Shown: positions 56,590 through 64,000 of the stretch, one piece after another
How the letters are laid out: the number at the start of each line of letters is the position of its first letter
How positions within the stretch are numbered: the stretch's first letter is position 1
Assembly (NCBI RefSeq): GCF_900444995.1
Contig: NZ_UAPQ01000009.1
Location: forward strand, 124,001-188,000
Source: Actinomyces bovis
Lineage (GTDB): Bacteria > Actinomycetota > Actinomycetes > Actinomycetales > Actinomycetaceae
Direction: 5' to 3'
DNA: 64,000 nucleotides
Notes under the pieces: model-generated
Seen by the model: the letters and a program-made list of their open reading frames with translations, nothing else
Databases searched by the model: none
What the model was told of the DNA's origin: nothing
Made by a program: the position numbers and the translations under genes

Positions 56590-57912
56590 TTAGAGACGCG
56601 GGAAGAACTGCTGGAATTCGAAGTCCGTCACCTGGGCGTCATAGGCTTCGTACTCGCGGCGTTTATTGGAACGGAAGAACTCGAATGCGCCCTCCCCCAG
56701 GGTTTCGGCCACCAGTTCAGAGTCCTTCATGGCGCGGATGGCGCTCTTTAGTGAGCTAGGCAGTTCGGTGATACCCAGGGCAGAACGCTCAGCCTCAGAC
56801 AGGGACCAGACGTCGTCCTCAGCCTCCGGGGGCAACTCGTAGCCCTCTTCTATGCCCTTCATCCCAGCAGCCAAGATGACGGCGTAGGCCAGGTAGGGGT
56901 TGGCGGCAGAGTCGATGCCGCGGTACTCCACGCGCACAGACTGGGCTTTGCCAGGTTTGTGCATAGGCACGCGCACCAGAGCGGAGCGGTTGTTGTGTCC
57001 CCAGCAGATGAAGCTGGGGGCCTCGTCCCCACCCCACAAGCGCTTATAGGAGTTGACGTGTTGGTTGGTGACAGCGGTGATCTCAGCGGCGTGACGCAGC
57101 AGGCCGGCAATGAAAGAGCGCCCAGTGGCCGAGAGTTGGTACTGGCCAGCGGGGTCGAAGAAGGCGTTGCGGTCCCCTTCAAACAGTGAGAAGTGGGTGT
57201 GCATGCCGCTGCCCGGGTGCCCTACGAAGGGCTTGGGCATGAAGGTGGCGTAGCTGCCTTCCTGTAGGGCGACCTCTTGGACCACGGCGCGGAAAGTCAT
57301 GATGTTGTCCGCCATGGACAGAGCGTCGGCAAAACGCAGGTCGATCTCGTTTTGGCCAGGGCCACCTTCGTGGTGGGAGAACTCTACGGAAACGCCCATT
57401 TGCTCCAGCATGAGGATGGCGCGGCGGCGGAAACCGTGAGCAGTTCCGCCTGGCACATGGTCGAAGTATCCGGCGTGGTCCGTGGGGTGCACGGAGCCAT
57501 CGGAGTGGCGGTCCACCAGGTAGAACTCAATCTCTGGGTGCACGTAGCAGGTAAATCCGGCGTCTGCTACGCGCGCGAGCTGACGCTCCAGGACGGCGCG
57601 CGGATCGGTGCGTGCTGGCAGACCGTCGGGGGTGAGGATGTCGCAGAACATGCGGGCTACGCCGTCACGCCAGGGCAGCATCTGGAAGCTGGCAGGATCG
57701 GGCGCCAGGAGCATGTCTGACTCGTAGATGCGAGTCAGACCCTCCACGGCAGAACCGTCGAAGCCAATGCCCTCTTCAAAGGCCCCCTCGATTTCTGCGG
57801 GGGCCACGGCCACTGACTTGAGTTGACCAAGCACGTCGGTGAACCACAGGCGTACAAAGCGAATGTCGCGCTCCTCGATGGTACGCAGTACGAACTCCTG
57901 CTGCTTGTCCAC
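56590..57912 (-). CDS. glnA2: glutamine synthetase, GlnA2 type
   Basis: Second glutamine synthetase, of the actinobacterial GlnA2 branch. FDGSAVEGL, the EIEFYLVD segment and NRSALVRVP mark the family. The region that holds the adenylylation tyrosine in GlnA1 reads GYELPPEAEDDVWSL here. The usual context is altered, so GlnE regulation is not expected. The GTG at 57912 gives 440 residues and has GGAGGG upstream. It is transcribed with glnE and divergent from panB. Some GlnA-like paralogues act on polyamines, so the substrate should not be taken for granted. Confidence 0.93.
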   Translation of the reverse strand: MDKQQEFVLRTIEERDIRFVRLWFTDVLGQLKSVAVAPAEIEGAFEEGIGFDGSAVEGLTRIYESDMLLAPDPASFQMLPWRDGVARMFCDILTPDGLPARTDPRAVLERQLARVADAGFTCYVHPEIEFYLVDRHSDGSVHPTDHAGYFDHVPGGTAHGFRRRAILMLEQMGVSVEFSHHEGGPGQNEIDLRFADALSMADNIMTFRAVVQEVALQEGSYATFMPKPFVGHPGSGMHTHFSLFEGDRNAFFDPAGQYQLSATGRSFIAGLLRHAAEITAVTNQHVNSYKRLWGGDEAPSFICWGHNNRSALVRVPMHKPGKAQSVRVEYRGIDSAANPYLAYAVILAAGMKGIEEGYELPPEAEDDVWSLSEAERSALGITELPSSLKSAIRAMKDSELVAETLGEGAFEFFRSNKRREYEAYDAQVTDFEFQQFFPRL

Positions 57913-58057
57913 TGCGGTTCTCCCTCCAGCCCCGGTGGTGGGGCAACGACGCCGGGGCGCCCCGGTTTGGGTCATTGTGCCTCGCCTCTGCCTCGGGTTG
58001 AAGTGCCCGCACCGCAGGCGCAGGCTCCAGACGGTATTGCGTGTCCTGTGTGCTGAG

Positions 58058-58063
58058 TAGGCT
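58058..58063 (+). promoter_or_regulatory. -10 element of panB, leaderless type
   Basis: TAGGCT lies 6 bases before the ATG at 58070 in the 157-base divergent gap with glnA2. No ribosome-binding site is present. Confidence 0.45.
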
Positions 58064-58069
58064 GGTGGT

Positions 58070-58999
58070 ATGAGCGAGCCCAAAAGCAAGACCTCAGTCC
58101 CTGGCACTGGAGACAACCCAAGCACCATGTCCCCCTACGCCCCAGGTGCCGCTTCCCCTGTGTCCGGTGGCACCCAGCCTGACGCTGCTGCGAAGGCACC
58201 GCGTAAGCCCTTCCGGGTGCAGCACATTGCCCAGGCGAAGGCACGTGGGGACAAACTGGTGATGCTGACCGCCTATGACGCAATCACGGCCCGGATTCTG
58301 GATGAGGCAGGCTGCGACATGCTGCTGGTTGGGGACTCCTTGGGCAATGTGATGCTGGGCCTTGACTCGACGCTCCCAGTGGAGTTGGACGAGATGGTGG
58401 TGGCCACTCGCTCGGTGTCACGGGCCACCAAGCACGCGATGGTGGTGGCCGACCTGCCCTTTGGCTCCTATGAAGCAGGCCCTAAGCAGGCCCTGGCCTC
58501 CGCTACCCGGCTGATGAAGGCTGGCGCCAACGCCGTCAAACTTGAGGGCGGTAAGCCGCGCGTAAAAACGGTGCAAGCGCTAGGCAACGCAGGCATCCCC
58601 GTGATCGGGCACCTTGGTTTCACGCCACAGTCAGTCAATATGCTTGGCGGCTTCCGAGTGCAGGGACGTGGCGATGAAGCTGGAGACCGCCTGGCAGCGG
58701 ATGCCCAAGCACTTGCCGCTGCCGGCGCACCCGCCATCGTCCTAGAGATGGTGCCTGAGCCTTTGGCGGCGCGAGTTACTCAGGAGTGCCCCGCTGCCAC
58801 TATCGGCATTGGTGCTGGCGCCCGGTGTGACGGCCAGGTACTGGTTTGGACCGATATGGCGGGTATGACTGATTGGAAACCGCGCTTCGCCAAGCACTTT
58901 GGGCAGGTTGGTGCGGCCTTAGCGCAAGCAGCGGAGAGCTACGCAGCGGCGGTACGGCAAGGGTCCTTCCCCGATGCCGAGCACTGGTTCGAGTCCTGA
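58070..58999 (+). CDS. panB: 3-methyl-2-oxobutanoate hydroxymethyltransferase
   Basis: First committed enzyme of pantothenate synthesis, adding a hydroxymethyl group from methylene-tetrahydrofolate to ketoisovalerate. Conserved stretches are LLVGDSLGNVMLG, VVADLPFGSYE, AVKLEGG and GHLGFTPQSVN. The first 45 residues are a Pro/Ser/Ala-rich leader not part of the barrel. The length of 309 residues is slightly long for that reason. Confidence 0.95.
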   Translation: MSEPKSKTSVPGTGDNPSTMSPYAPGAASPVSGGTQPDAAAKAPRKPFRVQHIAQAKARGDKLVMLTAYDAITARILDEAGCDMLLVGDSLGNVMLGLDSTLPVELDEMVVATRSVSRATKHAMVVADLPFGSYEAGPKQALASATRLMKAGANAVKLEGGKPRVKTVQALGNAGIPVIGHLGFTPQSVNMLGGFRVQGRGDEAGDRLAADAQALAAAGAPAIVLEMVPEPLAARVTQECPAATIGIGAGARCDGQVLVWTDMAGMTDWKPRFAKHFGQVGAALAQAAESYAAAVRQGSFPDAEHWFES

Positions 59000-59120
59000 G
59001 GCTGTGCTGCAGCTAGCGTCAACCGGCTGATAGAACTAACGCCATCTATCTACCTCTTCAGATCCAGGCTTTTACCTAGGCGATAAGACCCTGCCGGTCT
59101 GCAACCAAGGCCAGCACTCC

Positions 59121-59126
59121 TATGCT
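59121..59126 (+). promoter_or_regulatory. -10 element of map, leaderless type
   Basis: TATGCT lies 6 bases before the ATG at 59133, with no Shine-Dalgarno sequence. Confidence 0.45.
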
Positions 59127-59132
59127 GGGCCT

Positions 59133-60023
59133 ATGACTTCCTCCGCCACCTCCCTGGCAGACCGCGCTCCCCGAGGCACCCTCACTAAGGGTGTGCTCAC
59201 TCCTGAGCGGCAGGTCCCCAGCATGATCGCCCGCCCTGAGTACATGTTCCACGATGGCCCGGAGGTGGTTACGGCCTCTGATGTGAAAGACGCTCAGACG
59301 GTTGAGCGCATCCGTGAGGCCGGCCGGATTGCGGCCCAGGCCCTGGCTGAGGCTGCCAAGGCCATTGCACCGGGCGTAACCACAGATGAGCTGGACCGGA
59401 TCGCCCACGAGTACCTGTGCGACCACGGCGCATACCCCTCCTGCCTGGGTTATATGGGCTTCCCCAAATCCATCTGCACCTCAATCAATGAGGTCATCTG
59501 CCACGGAATCCCTGACTCCACTGTGTTGCAGGAGGGAGACCTCATCAATCTGGACGTGACTGCCTATAAGGGTGGCGTGCACGGAGACACCAACGCCACT
59601 TACCCAGTGGGTGAAGTGGACCAGGAGACTTCTCTGCTAATCGAGCGCACCCGGGTGGCGATGGAACGCGGCATCAAGGCTGTGTGTCCGGGGCGCGAGG
59701 TCAATGTGATCGGCCGGGTCATCGAGAAATACGCCAAACGCTTCGATTACGGCGTGGTACGCGACTACACGGGGCACGGCGTGGGAGAGGCCTTCCACTC
59801 CGGGCTCATCATTCCGCACTACGACGCCGCACCTTTGCATGCCGAGGTAATGGAAGTAGGCATGGTCTTTACCATCGAGCCCATGCTTACTTTGGGAACG
59901 GAGGACTGGGAGCAGTGGGATGACGGTTGGACTGTAGTCACCAAGGACCGCTCCCGTACTGCCCAGTTTGAGCACACCCTGGTAGTAACTGAGGATGGTG
60001 CGGATATTTTGACCCTTCCCTGA
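59133..60023 (+). CDS. map: methionine aminopeptidase
   Basis: Removes the initiator methionine from new proteins. Metal ligands are seen in [16 protein letters not shown] (two Asp), [11 protein letters not shown] (His), FTIEPML (Glu) and [10 protein letters not shown] (Glu). The N-terminal 40-residue extension ahead of the catalytic fold is typical of actinobacterial type 1c enzymes. The length of 296 residues is normal. Confidence 0.95.
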   Translation: MTSSATSLADRAPRGTLTKGVLTPERQVPSMIARPEYMFHDGPEVVTASDVKDAQTVERIREAGRIAAQALAEAAKAIAPGVTTDELDRIAHEYLCDHGAYPSCLGYMGFPKSICTSINEVICHGIPDSTVLQEGDLINLDVTAYKGGVHGDTNATYPVGEVDQETSLLIERTRVAMERGIKAVCPGREVNVIGRVIEKYAKRFDYGVVRDYTGHGVGEAFHSGLIIPHYDAAPLHAEVMEVGMVFTIEPMLTLGTEDWEQWDDGWTVVTKDRSRTAQFEHTLVVTEDGADILTLP

Positions 60024-60181
60024 ACCCGCATCTGTTCTCACAGTTCCGCATTGCGTCCGCCAAAGGATAGGACTCCCCGTGCAGCCAGGGCGCTTGGCAA
60101 GCCACTTAGTGGACGCTTGCGTGTAGATTGAGGGTGTTCATAAGGCTCATACCGCCCCAATACCCTAGACGGAGGTTCTCC

Positions 60182-61456
60182 ATGGCCCTGCGCTTCAACC
60201 CGCCACCGAACTGGCCCGCCCCACCCGAGGGTTTCGTGCCGCCGGCCGGTTGGCAGCCTGACCCTGCTTGGGGGCCGGCGCCTGAAGGCTGGCAGCTCTG
60301 GGTGGACGACGCGATGCCTGCGGCTGACGCCTCAGGAGTTGCGCCCACTCAGGCCATTGCCCTAGGTTCCCCGGCACCCGGATCACCCTCTGTGGGCTCT
60401 GCGCCTTCCTTTGAGGGGGGAGCGCCCTCTGTGGGTTCTGCCCCATCCTTTGGTGCTTCTGCCGCCTCTGTGGGCTCCGCTCCGGCTTTTGGCGCTTCCG
60501 CACCTTCTGTTGGTTCAGCTCCCGCTTTCAACACGACGCCGTTGGGCAGCTCTGCCCCGGTTGCAGGCTCCGCTCCCTCTTCAAGTCCCTACGCGGCCAA
60601 CCTGGACTACGCGCAGGCCCCTACGCCATATCACTCGGCACCTGGTCAGCCCCAGGTTGCTGGCTGGCAGCCGGTTGACGTCAGTGGCGCTGGTCAAGCG
60701 GCTGCTACTCCGGTAACTAAGCAGTGGTGGTTCTGGGCACTTATTGTCGGTGTGGTTGCGGCGCTGGTGCTGGTCGCCGGGCTGGTGTACGCGATGAGCG
60801 GGGACGACGATCCCAAGCCTGTCTCCCAGCCGTCGAACTCGACCAGTTCTGAACCCGACCCGACTACGGAGCCGAGCGAAGACCCGGCTCCCCCCACTCA
60901 GGTCGCCACCGTCAACCCCACTGCGGCGCCCAGTGCTGCTCCTTCCGCCAACCAAAGTGCCGCTCCCAAGCAGGGTGGTGATGTCGGTAAGACGCGGGAG
61001 AACCCGATTGACCCCACGGTCAACGGTTTGACCTTCCACGCCAGTAAGTACAGCGATGACCCAAAGGCGTACATTGAAGTGCAGTTCGGTGCGGTCACCT
61101 GGGATGCCACCGAGGCACTCCGAGCTTCCATGAGCAAGTACAGCTTTGAGGACCCGGGGGACGGAAACCAGTACATGCGTGTGCCGGTCACTCTGACCTA
61201 TCACGGCAAGGGCCAGTTTGAGAAGTATCAACTGACAGTGGACTACGTTGACGACAATGCTTCCTCATACAAGGCCAAGTCGATTTACAACCTCGGCGGC
61301 ACGCAGGATGACTTCAACCGCATGGACATGCCACGTGACGGCGGCAGCGTCACCGGTAACTTCACCTTTGTCATCCCGAGCGGCCAGGTGAACAAGGGCG
61401 TGTTCGCGGTCAAGGCTTTCTACGGCAGCGACGAGCTCTACGTGAAGGCCAAGTGA
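60182..61456 (+). CDS. single-span surface protein with DUF2510-like N-terminus
   Basis: The N-terminus reads FNPPPNWPAPPEGFVPPAGWQPDP and on to GPAPEGWQLW, a tryptophan-proline module like DUF2510. Residues 70-121 hold four 13-residue repeats based on SVGSAPxF. A transmembrane helix (about 182-202) is followed by a Ser/Thr/Pro linker and a C-terminal domain of about 130 residues with alternating strands, resembling DUF4352-type extracellular domains. The ATG at 60182 has GGAGG 6 bases upstream. The tail would face outside. The function is unknown. Confidence 0.8.
   Translation: MALRFNPPPNWPAPPEGFVPPAGWQPDPAWGPAPEGWQLWVDDAMPAADASGVAPTQAIALGSPAPGSPSVGSAPSFEGGAPSVGSAPSFGASAASVGSAPAFGASAPSVGSAPAFNTTPLGSSAPVAGSAPSSSPYAANLDYAQAPTPYHSAPGQPQVAGWQPVDVSGAGQAAATPVTKQWWFWALIVGVVAALVLVAGLVYAMSGDDDPKPVSQPSNSTSSEPDPTTEPSEDPAPPTQVATVNPTAAPSAAPSANQSAAPKQGGDVGKTRENPIDPTVNGLTFHASKYSDDPKAYIEVQFGAVTWDATEALRASMSKYSFEDPGDGNQYMRVPVTLTYHGKGQFEKYQLTVDYVDDNASSYKAKSIYNLGGTQDDFNRMDMPRDGGSVTGNFTFVIPSGQVNKGVFAVKAFYGSDELYVKAK
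60389..60544 (+). repeat. four 39-base coding repeats
   Basis: Four in-frame units of 13 codons start at 60389, 60428, 60467 and 60506. Each encodes S-V-G-S-A-P-(S/A)-F followed by a variable Gly/Ala/Ser part. Confidence 0.85.
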
Positions 61457-61490
61457 CATACCGCTAGCTGCGGCGCCTGCGCCATAGCTG

Positions 61491-61522
61491 AAGCCCCGTC
61501 AGGAATCATCCTGGCGGGGCTT
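61491..61522. terminator. bidirectional terminator between the surface protein and rnpB
   Basis: A 13-bp stem (61491-61503 with 61510-61522) with one G-T wobble has a 6-base AATCAT loop. The convergent genes on both sides end here. Confidence 0.75.
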
Positions 61523-61542
61523 CGCGTGCGATAACCAGCATG

Positions 61543-61931
61543 AGGCGGACGAGCCGACCTGTACGCCGGGTTCTGTTGCCGCCTGCCGTTGCCGGCATGG
61601 CGGTGGCGACCATCCATCTTGGACCACCGTTGCCGGTGGCCTCACGCGACCTACCCGCAGGCTCGGGCGAGCAGCCCTCAGGCGTCTGCTGTGCGGTCTT
61701 GCTCCGGACGGGGTTTGCCTAGCCACCGCAGTCGCCTGCGGTGCTGGTGGGCTCTTACCCCACCCTTTCACCCTTACCTCCGGCATGCCGGCGGCGGTCT
61801 GCTCTCTGTGGCACTTTCCCGCGGGTCGCCCCGGGTGGCCGTTAGCCACCGTCCTGCTCTGTGGAGCCCGGACGTTCCTCGATCCACTGGTATCCCAGCG
61901 GTACCGCGGCCGCCCGGTCGGCTCGTCCGCG
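61543..61931 (-). ncRNA. rnpB: RNase P RNA (class A)
   Basis: Catalytic RNA that removes tRNA 5' leaders. On the minus strand the 5' strand of helix P1 (61930-61916) pairs perfectly over 15 bases with the 3' strand (61559-61545). Other conserved RNase P segments are GAGGAACGTCCGGGCTCC (complement of 61863-61880) and ACAGAACCCGGCGTACAGG just before the 3' strand of P1. The length of about 390 bases is right for bacterial type A. A -10 TATACT at 61943-61938 predicts the start at about 61931. Confidence 0.93.
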
Positions 61932-61937
61932 CTGGCG

Positions 61938-61943
61938 AGTATA
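61938..61943 (-). promoter_or_regulatory. -10 element of rnpB
   Basis: TATACT on the minus strand is 6-7 bases from the predicted first base of RNase P RNA. It lies back to back with the yaaA promoter. Confidence 0.55.
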
Positions 61944-61992
61944 TCGCTCGGACAGCCGGCCCAGCGTTGCCAGGTATTCCGCTGGCGCCCCT

Positions 61993-61998
61993 TACGAT
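61993..61998 (+). promoter_or_regulatory. -10 element of yaaA, leaderless type
   Basis: TACGAT lies 7 bases before the GTG at 62006. A TTGCCA at 61967-61972 is a possible -35, but its spacing of 20 bases is long. Confidence 0.45.
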
Positions 61999-62005
61999 TG
62001 CCTGC

Positions 62006-62800
62006 GTGCCAATCCTTCTGCCGCCCTCTGAGGGCAAAACCTCTCCATCCCAAGGACCACAGCTGGACCTGCTTTCCCTGGCCTTTGCCAAGGAGCTGAC
62101 CGCGCCACGCCACGAGGTTATGGCGGAACTAGCTCGGATCAGCGCTTCCCCACAGGCTGCACAGATCTTGGGATTGGGACCACGAGCTGCTGCTGACGCC
62201 GAGCTAAATACGGTGCTGACCACGGCGCCCTGTGCTCCAGCCTCCCAATTGTTTACAGGGGTGCTCTATGAGGCTGCGGGATTGTCAGAGCTGGGTCCAC
62301 AAGATCAGGCCTCCGTGGCGGCACAGCGTGAACTGCTCATTTTTTCGGGTTTGTGGGGAGTGCTACGCCCGTGCAACCTGGTTCCCGATCACCGGGCCGC
62401 TATAGGGGTGCGACTGCCGCAGCTTGGCGGCCTGGCTGCCTTCTGGCGCCGCCATCTCAGTGCTTTGCTGGACCAGTTCTGTGCTGCCGGCGTCGTGGTG
62501 GATTGTCGATCAGCTAGTTATGCAACGGCCTGGCAGCCCTCCGCCGGGGTGTGTGAGTTGCTGCAGGTGCAAGTAGTCAAAGAGCAGGCTGGAAAACGGA
62601 AAGTCGTATCCCATCATGCGAAACACACGCGGGGACTGCTCACGGGAGCTTTGCTTGCAGCCTTAGGGCGTGGCCAGAAAGCCCTAAGCAGTGCGGAGGC
62701 GGTGGCTGAGGTGGCCGCAGAACTAGCTGAGGTGCGCGCAGTAGAGCTTGGCGCGCCAGACCGACGCGGTCGGCGTCAGCTGTCTTTGGTGCTCACCTAA
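62006..62800 (+). CDS. yaaA: YaaA family (DUF328) peroxide-stress protein
   Basis: Member of the YaaA family, which in E. coli limits free iron and oxidative damage. The N-terminus VPILLPPSEGKT and the segment VVDCRSASYATAWQP are family signatures, and SHHAKHTRGLL follows near residue 205. The GTG at 62006 is chosen because upstream bases belong to rnpB and the GTG starts exactly at the conserved N-terminus. The product is 264 residues. The gene is convergent with the zinc-ribbon-like gene. Confidence 0.9.
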   Translation: MPILLPPSEGKTSPSQGPQLDLLSLAFAKELTAPRHEVMAELARISASPQAAQILGLGPRAAADAELNTVLTTAPCAPASQLFTGVLYEAAGLSELGPQDQASVAAQRELLIFSGLWGVLRPCNLVPDHRAAIGVRLPQLGGLAAFWRRHLSALLDQFCAAGVVVDCRSASYATAWQPSAGVCELLQVQVVKEQAGKRKVVSHHAKHTRGLLTGALLAALGRGQKALSSAEAVAEVAAELAEVRAVELGAPDRRGRRQLSLVLT

Positions 62801-62823
62801 TTCATTCCACAGGGCTGCGTCAG

Positions 62824-63564
62824 TCAGTCCTGTGGGTCGTTCATGCGCACGATGATCACGTCGTTTTCCTCGGCGTGAATGATCTGTTCCTCCGGGGCGG
62901 CAAGGATACGGGCCAGCTCTTGGGGGCTGATTTCCACGGCCCCGTCCAAGCGCTTGCCGTAGAGGGCGACGGCGCCCAGGCCGCCGGTGCGGGCACAGAC
63001 TTCTTCGTACTCGGCCAGCAGCGCGTGGTCTAGGTCAGCTGCTAGGTCTGCGCGGCGTTGTGCAATCTCGGCACGCTCTAGGTCGATCCGCGCGAACTCT
63101 TGGTCCCGGGTGGCGGTAAAGCTGCGGCCTTCTTCACGGATTTGCTGCTCGGCAGCATCGAGTTCTGCTGCCGCGGCCTGCGCACGCTCTAAGGCTTCCA
63201 TAGCTTCAAGTTGGCGCTCTTCTAGGGCACTCTGGCGGCGGCCCAGCTGGTCAATCTCGCCCTGGAGGGCGGATAGGTCGCGCGCAGCTGCCGCCCCCGA
63301 ATGGAGCCGCTCGCGCAGCGTGGCCGAGCGAGTAACGACCTGGCTGACCTCCTCCTCTACGCGCGTGGCCTCCCGCTTGGCGTCCTCAAGCGCACCTTGG
63401 GAAACGACGGCGTCCCGTCGGTTGGCCTTTAGGCGCTCGATGGTCTTCTCTATAGAGGCTAGAACCGGCAGGTGGGAGCGCTCGTATGCCAGACGTGCCA
63501 ATTTGGAGTCGAGTTCCTGAAGCTCGATGAGGCGGCGCTGCTGGGCAATAGGGGCACTCGTCAC
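62824..63564 (-). CDS. coiled-coil C4-zinc-ribbon family protein lacking the cysteines
   Basis: Residues 10-190 are a long antiparallel coiled coil, as in the CT398/Rv2229c-like family. The C-terminal part matches the family outline (ALYGKRLDGAVEISPQELARILAAPEEQII), but the four cysteines that form the zinc ribbon (normally C-x2-C and C-x2-C) are all absent. It is upstream of a NIF3-like gene on the same strand, the typical order in Actinomycetota. The GTG start has AGGAGG 7 bases upstream. Its role is unclear; loss of the metal site would change it. Confidence 0.82.
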   Translation of the reverse strand: MTSAPIAQQRRLIELQELDSKLARLAYERSHLPVLASIEKTIERLKANRRDAVVSQGALEDAKREATRVEEEVSQVVTRSATLRERLHSGAAAARDLSALQGEIDQLGRRQSALEERQLEAMEALERAQAAAAELDAAEQQIREEGRSFTATRDQEFARIDLERAEIAQRRADLAADLDHALLAEYEEVCARTGGLGAVALYGKRLDGAVEISPQELARILAAPEEQIIHAEENDVIIVRMNDPQD

Positions 63565-63608
63565 GGGGTTCCTCCTGTGGTCTTGAAGCAGTTTGGCGTT
63601 GCGGCTAC

Positions 63609-64000
63609 TTAGCCGCGAGGGCCGGTGGCTAGGCGAGCGGCCCAGGGGTCGGTGACTGTCTGGGACACGGTCACGCTAAGCCTATGCCCCTGTTGCTCGG
63701 CAAGTGCTTCCAGGTGCTGGGCTAGTGGCGGCAGGCCTACCCATTCGGTAGCCCAGTGGGTGCCACACAATAGGTACGGGCGCCCGCCTTCAAGGTGCTC
63801 GCTGGCTGGGTGATGGCGCAGGTCAGCGGTGAGGAAGACATCGGCCTCGGCGTCGCGAGCCTGGCCGAGAAGCGAGTCACCGGCGCCCCCGGAGACGGCC
63901 ACGCGACTGACTTTGGCCTCCAGATCACCGCCTACCAGCAAGCCTGGGGCCGAGTCAGGCAGCGCCGCAGCCACTTGCTCAGCCAATTCGCGCAAGGTGA
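63609..64000 (-). CDS. NIF3-like dinuclear metal centre protein (partial)
   Basis: C-terminal part of a NIF3/YbgI family protein; the gene runs off the right end of the window. Seen are the strand VSRVAVSGGAGDSLLGQA, then ADVFLTADLRHHPASEHLE and the metal-binding CGTHWATEWVGLPPLAQHL. The family forms hexamers with a dinuclear metal site; the exact reaction is not settled. It is 44 bases upstream of the zinc-ribbon-like gene. Confidence 0.88.
   Translation of the reverse strand, partial: TLRELAEQVAAALPDSAPGLLVGGDLEAKVSRVAVSGGAGDSLLGQARDAEADVFLTADLRHHPASEHLEGGRPYLLCGTHWATEWVGLPPLAQHLEALAEQQGHRLSVTVSQTVTDPWAARLATGPRG

Noticed and set aside
61589-62005. Upstream extension of the yaaA frame by 139 codons
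   Set aside because: These bases are RNase P RNA on the other strand; the conserved YaaA N-terminus begins exactly at the GTG at 62006.
1-64000. Mobile elements, CRISPR arrays, rRNA genes
   Set aside because: I searched for transposase or integrase motifs, regularly spaced repeats and rRNA stretches and saw none; gene order is that of a stable chromosome.

Overview
The window is a chromosomal segment of a high-GC Gram-positive bacterium (Actinomycetota). Two long blocks keep the gene order known from Mycobacterium and Streptomyces: rel-apt-secF-secD-yajC-ruvB-ruvA-ruvC-yebC followed by pimA-patA-pgsA-HIT-thrS, and lipB-lipA-DUF4191-glnA1-glnE-glnA2-panB. A pyruvate formate-lyase locus, phosphatidylinositol mannoside genes and a D-amino-acid/FemABX cell-wall cassette point to a facultatively or strictly fermentative member of the Actinomycetaceae (Actinomyces-like). 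This is an inference from gene content. I see no insertion sequence, prophage, integrase, CRISPR array or rRNA operon, and no gene-free stretch longer than about 300 bases.

Layout. 1-4200: a DUF1345 membrane protein, a methyltransferase, a DUF349 protein and an AbiEi-like orphan. 4200-14200 (minus): stringent response (rel), purine salvage (apt), the SecDF-YajC accessory translocase, RuvABC and YebC. 14300-22400 (minus): a Nudix hydrolase and PrsW protease, then a tightly overlapping PIM lipid operon (LemA-like, pimA, patA, pgsA, HIT) and thrS. 22500-25800 (minus): FemABX transferase, Asp/Glu racemase and an ATP-grasp D-Asp-ligase-like enzyme, a likely peptidoglycan cross-bridge cassette. 25870-26075: tRNA-Val and tRNA-Gly with a clear promoter. 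26200-28100: DUF3000 and RNase D. 28200-31750 (minus): a pyruvate formate-lyase whose glycyl-radical domain is a separate gene, plus its activase. 31750-40050: dxs, an S9 peptidase with a ClC channel, a small membrane protein and leucyl aminopeptidase. 40200-47700: E3 (lpd) and E2 (two lipoyl domains) of a 2-oxoacid dehydrogenase, a membrane pseudokinase, then lipB-lipA that make and attach the lipoyl groups, and DUF4191. 47900-57900: nitrogen assimilation (glnA1, glnE, glnA2) around a polar amino-acid ABC transporter. 58000-64000: panB, map, a surface protein, RNase P RNA, yaaA, a degenerate zinc-ribbon protein and the start of a NIF3-like gene cut by the window end.

Working together: glnE modifies the Tyr of glnA1; lipB/lipA serve the tandem lipoyl domains of the E2; PflA would charge the small glycyl-radical subunit that must dock on PflB; the ATP-grasp ligase and racemase would supply a D-Asp or D-Glu to the cell-wall bridge while the FemABX protein adds an L-amino acid from tRNA. 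The most notable points are the split pyruvate formate-lyase, the cross-bridge cassette, a recurrent leaderless-promoter signature, and several degenerate proteins (pseudokinase, cysteine-less zinc ribbon).
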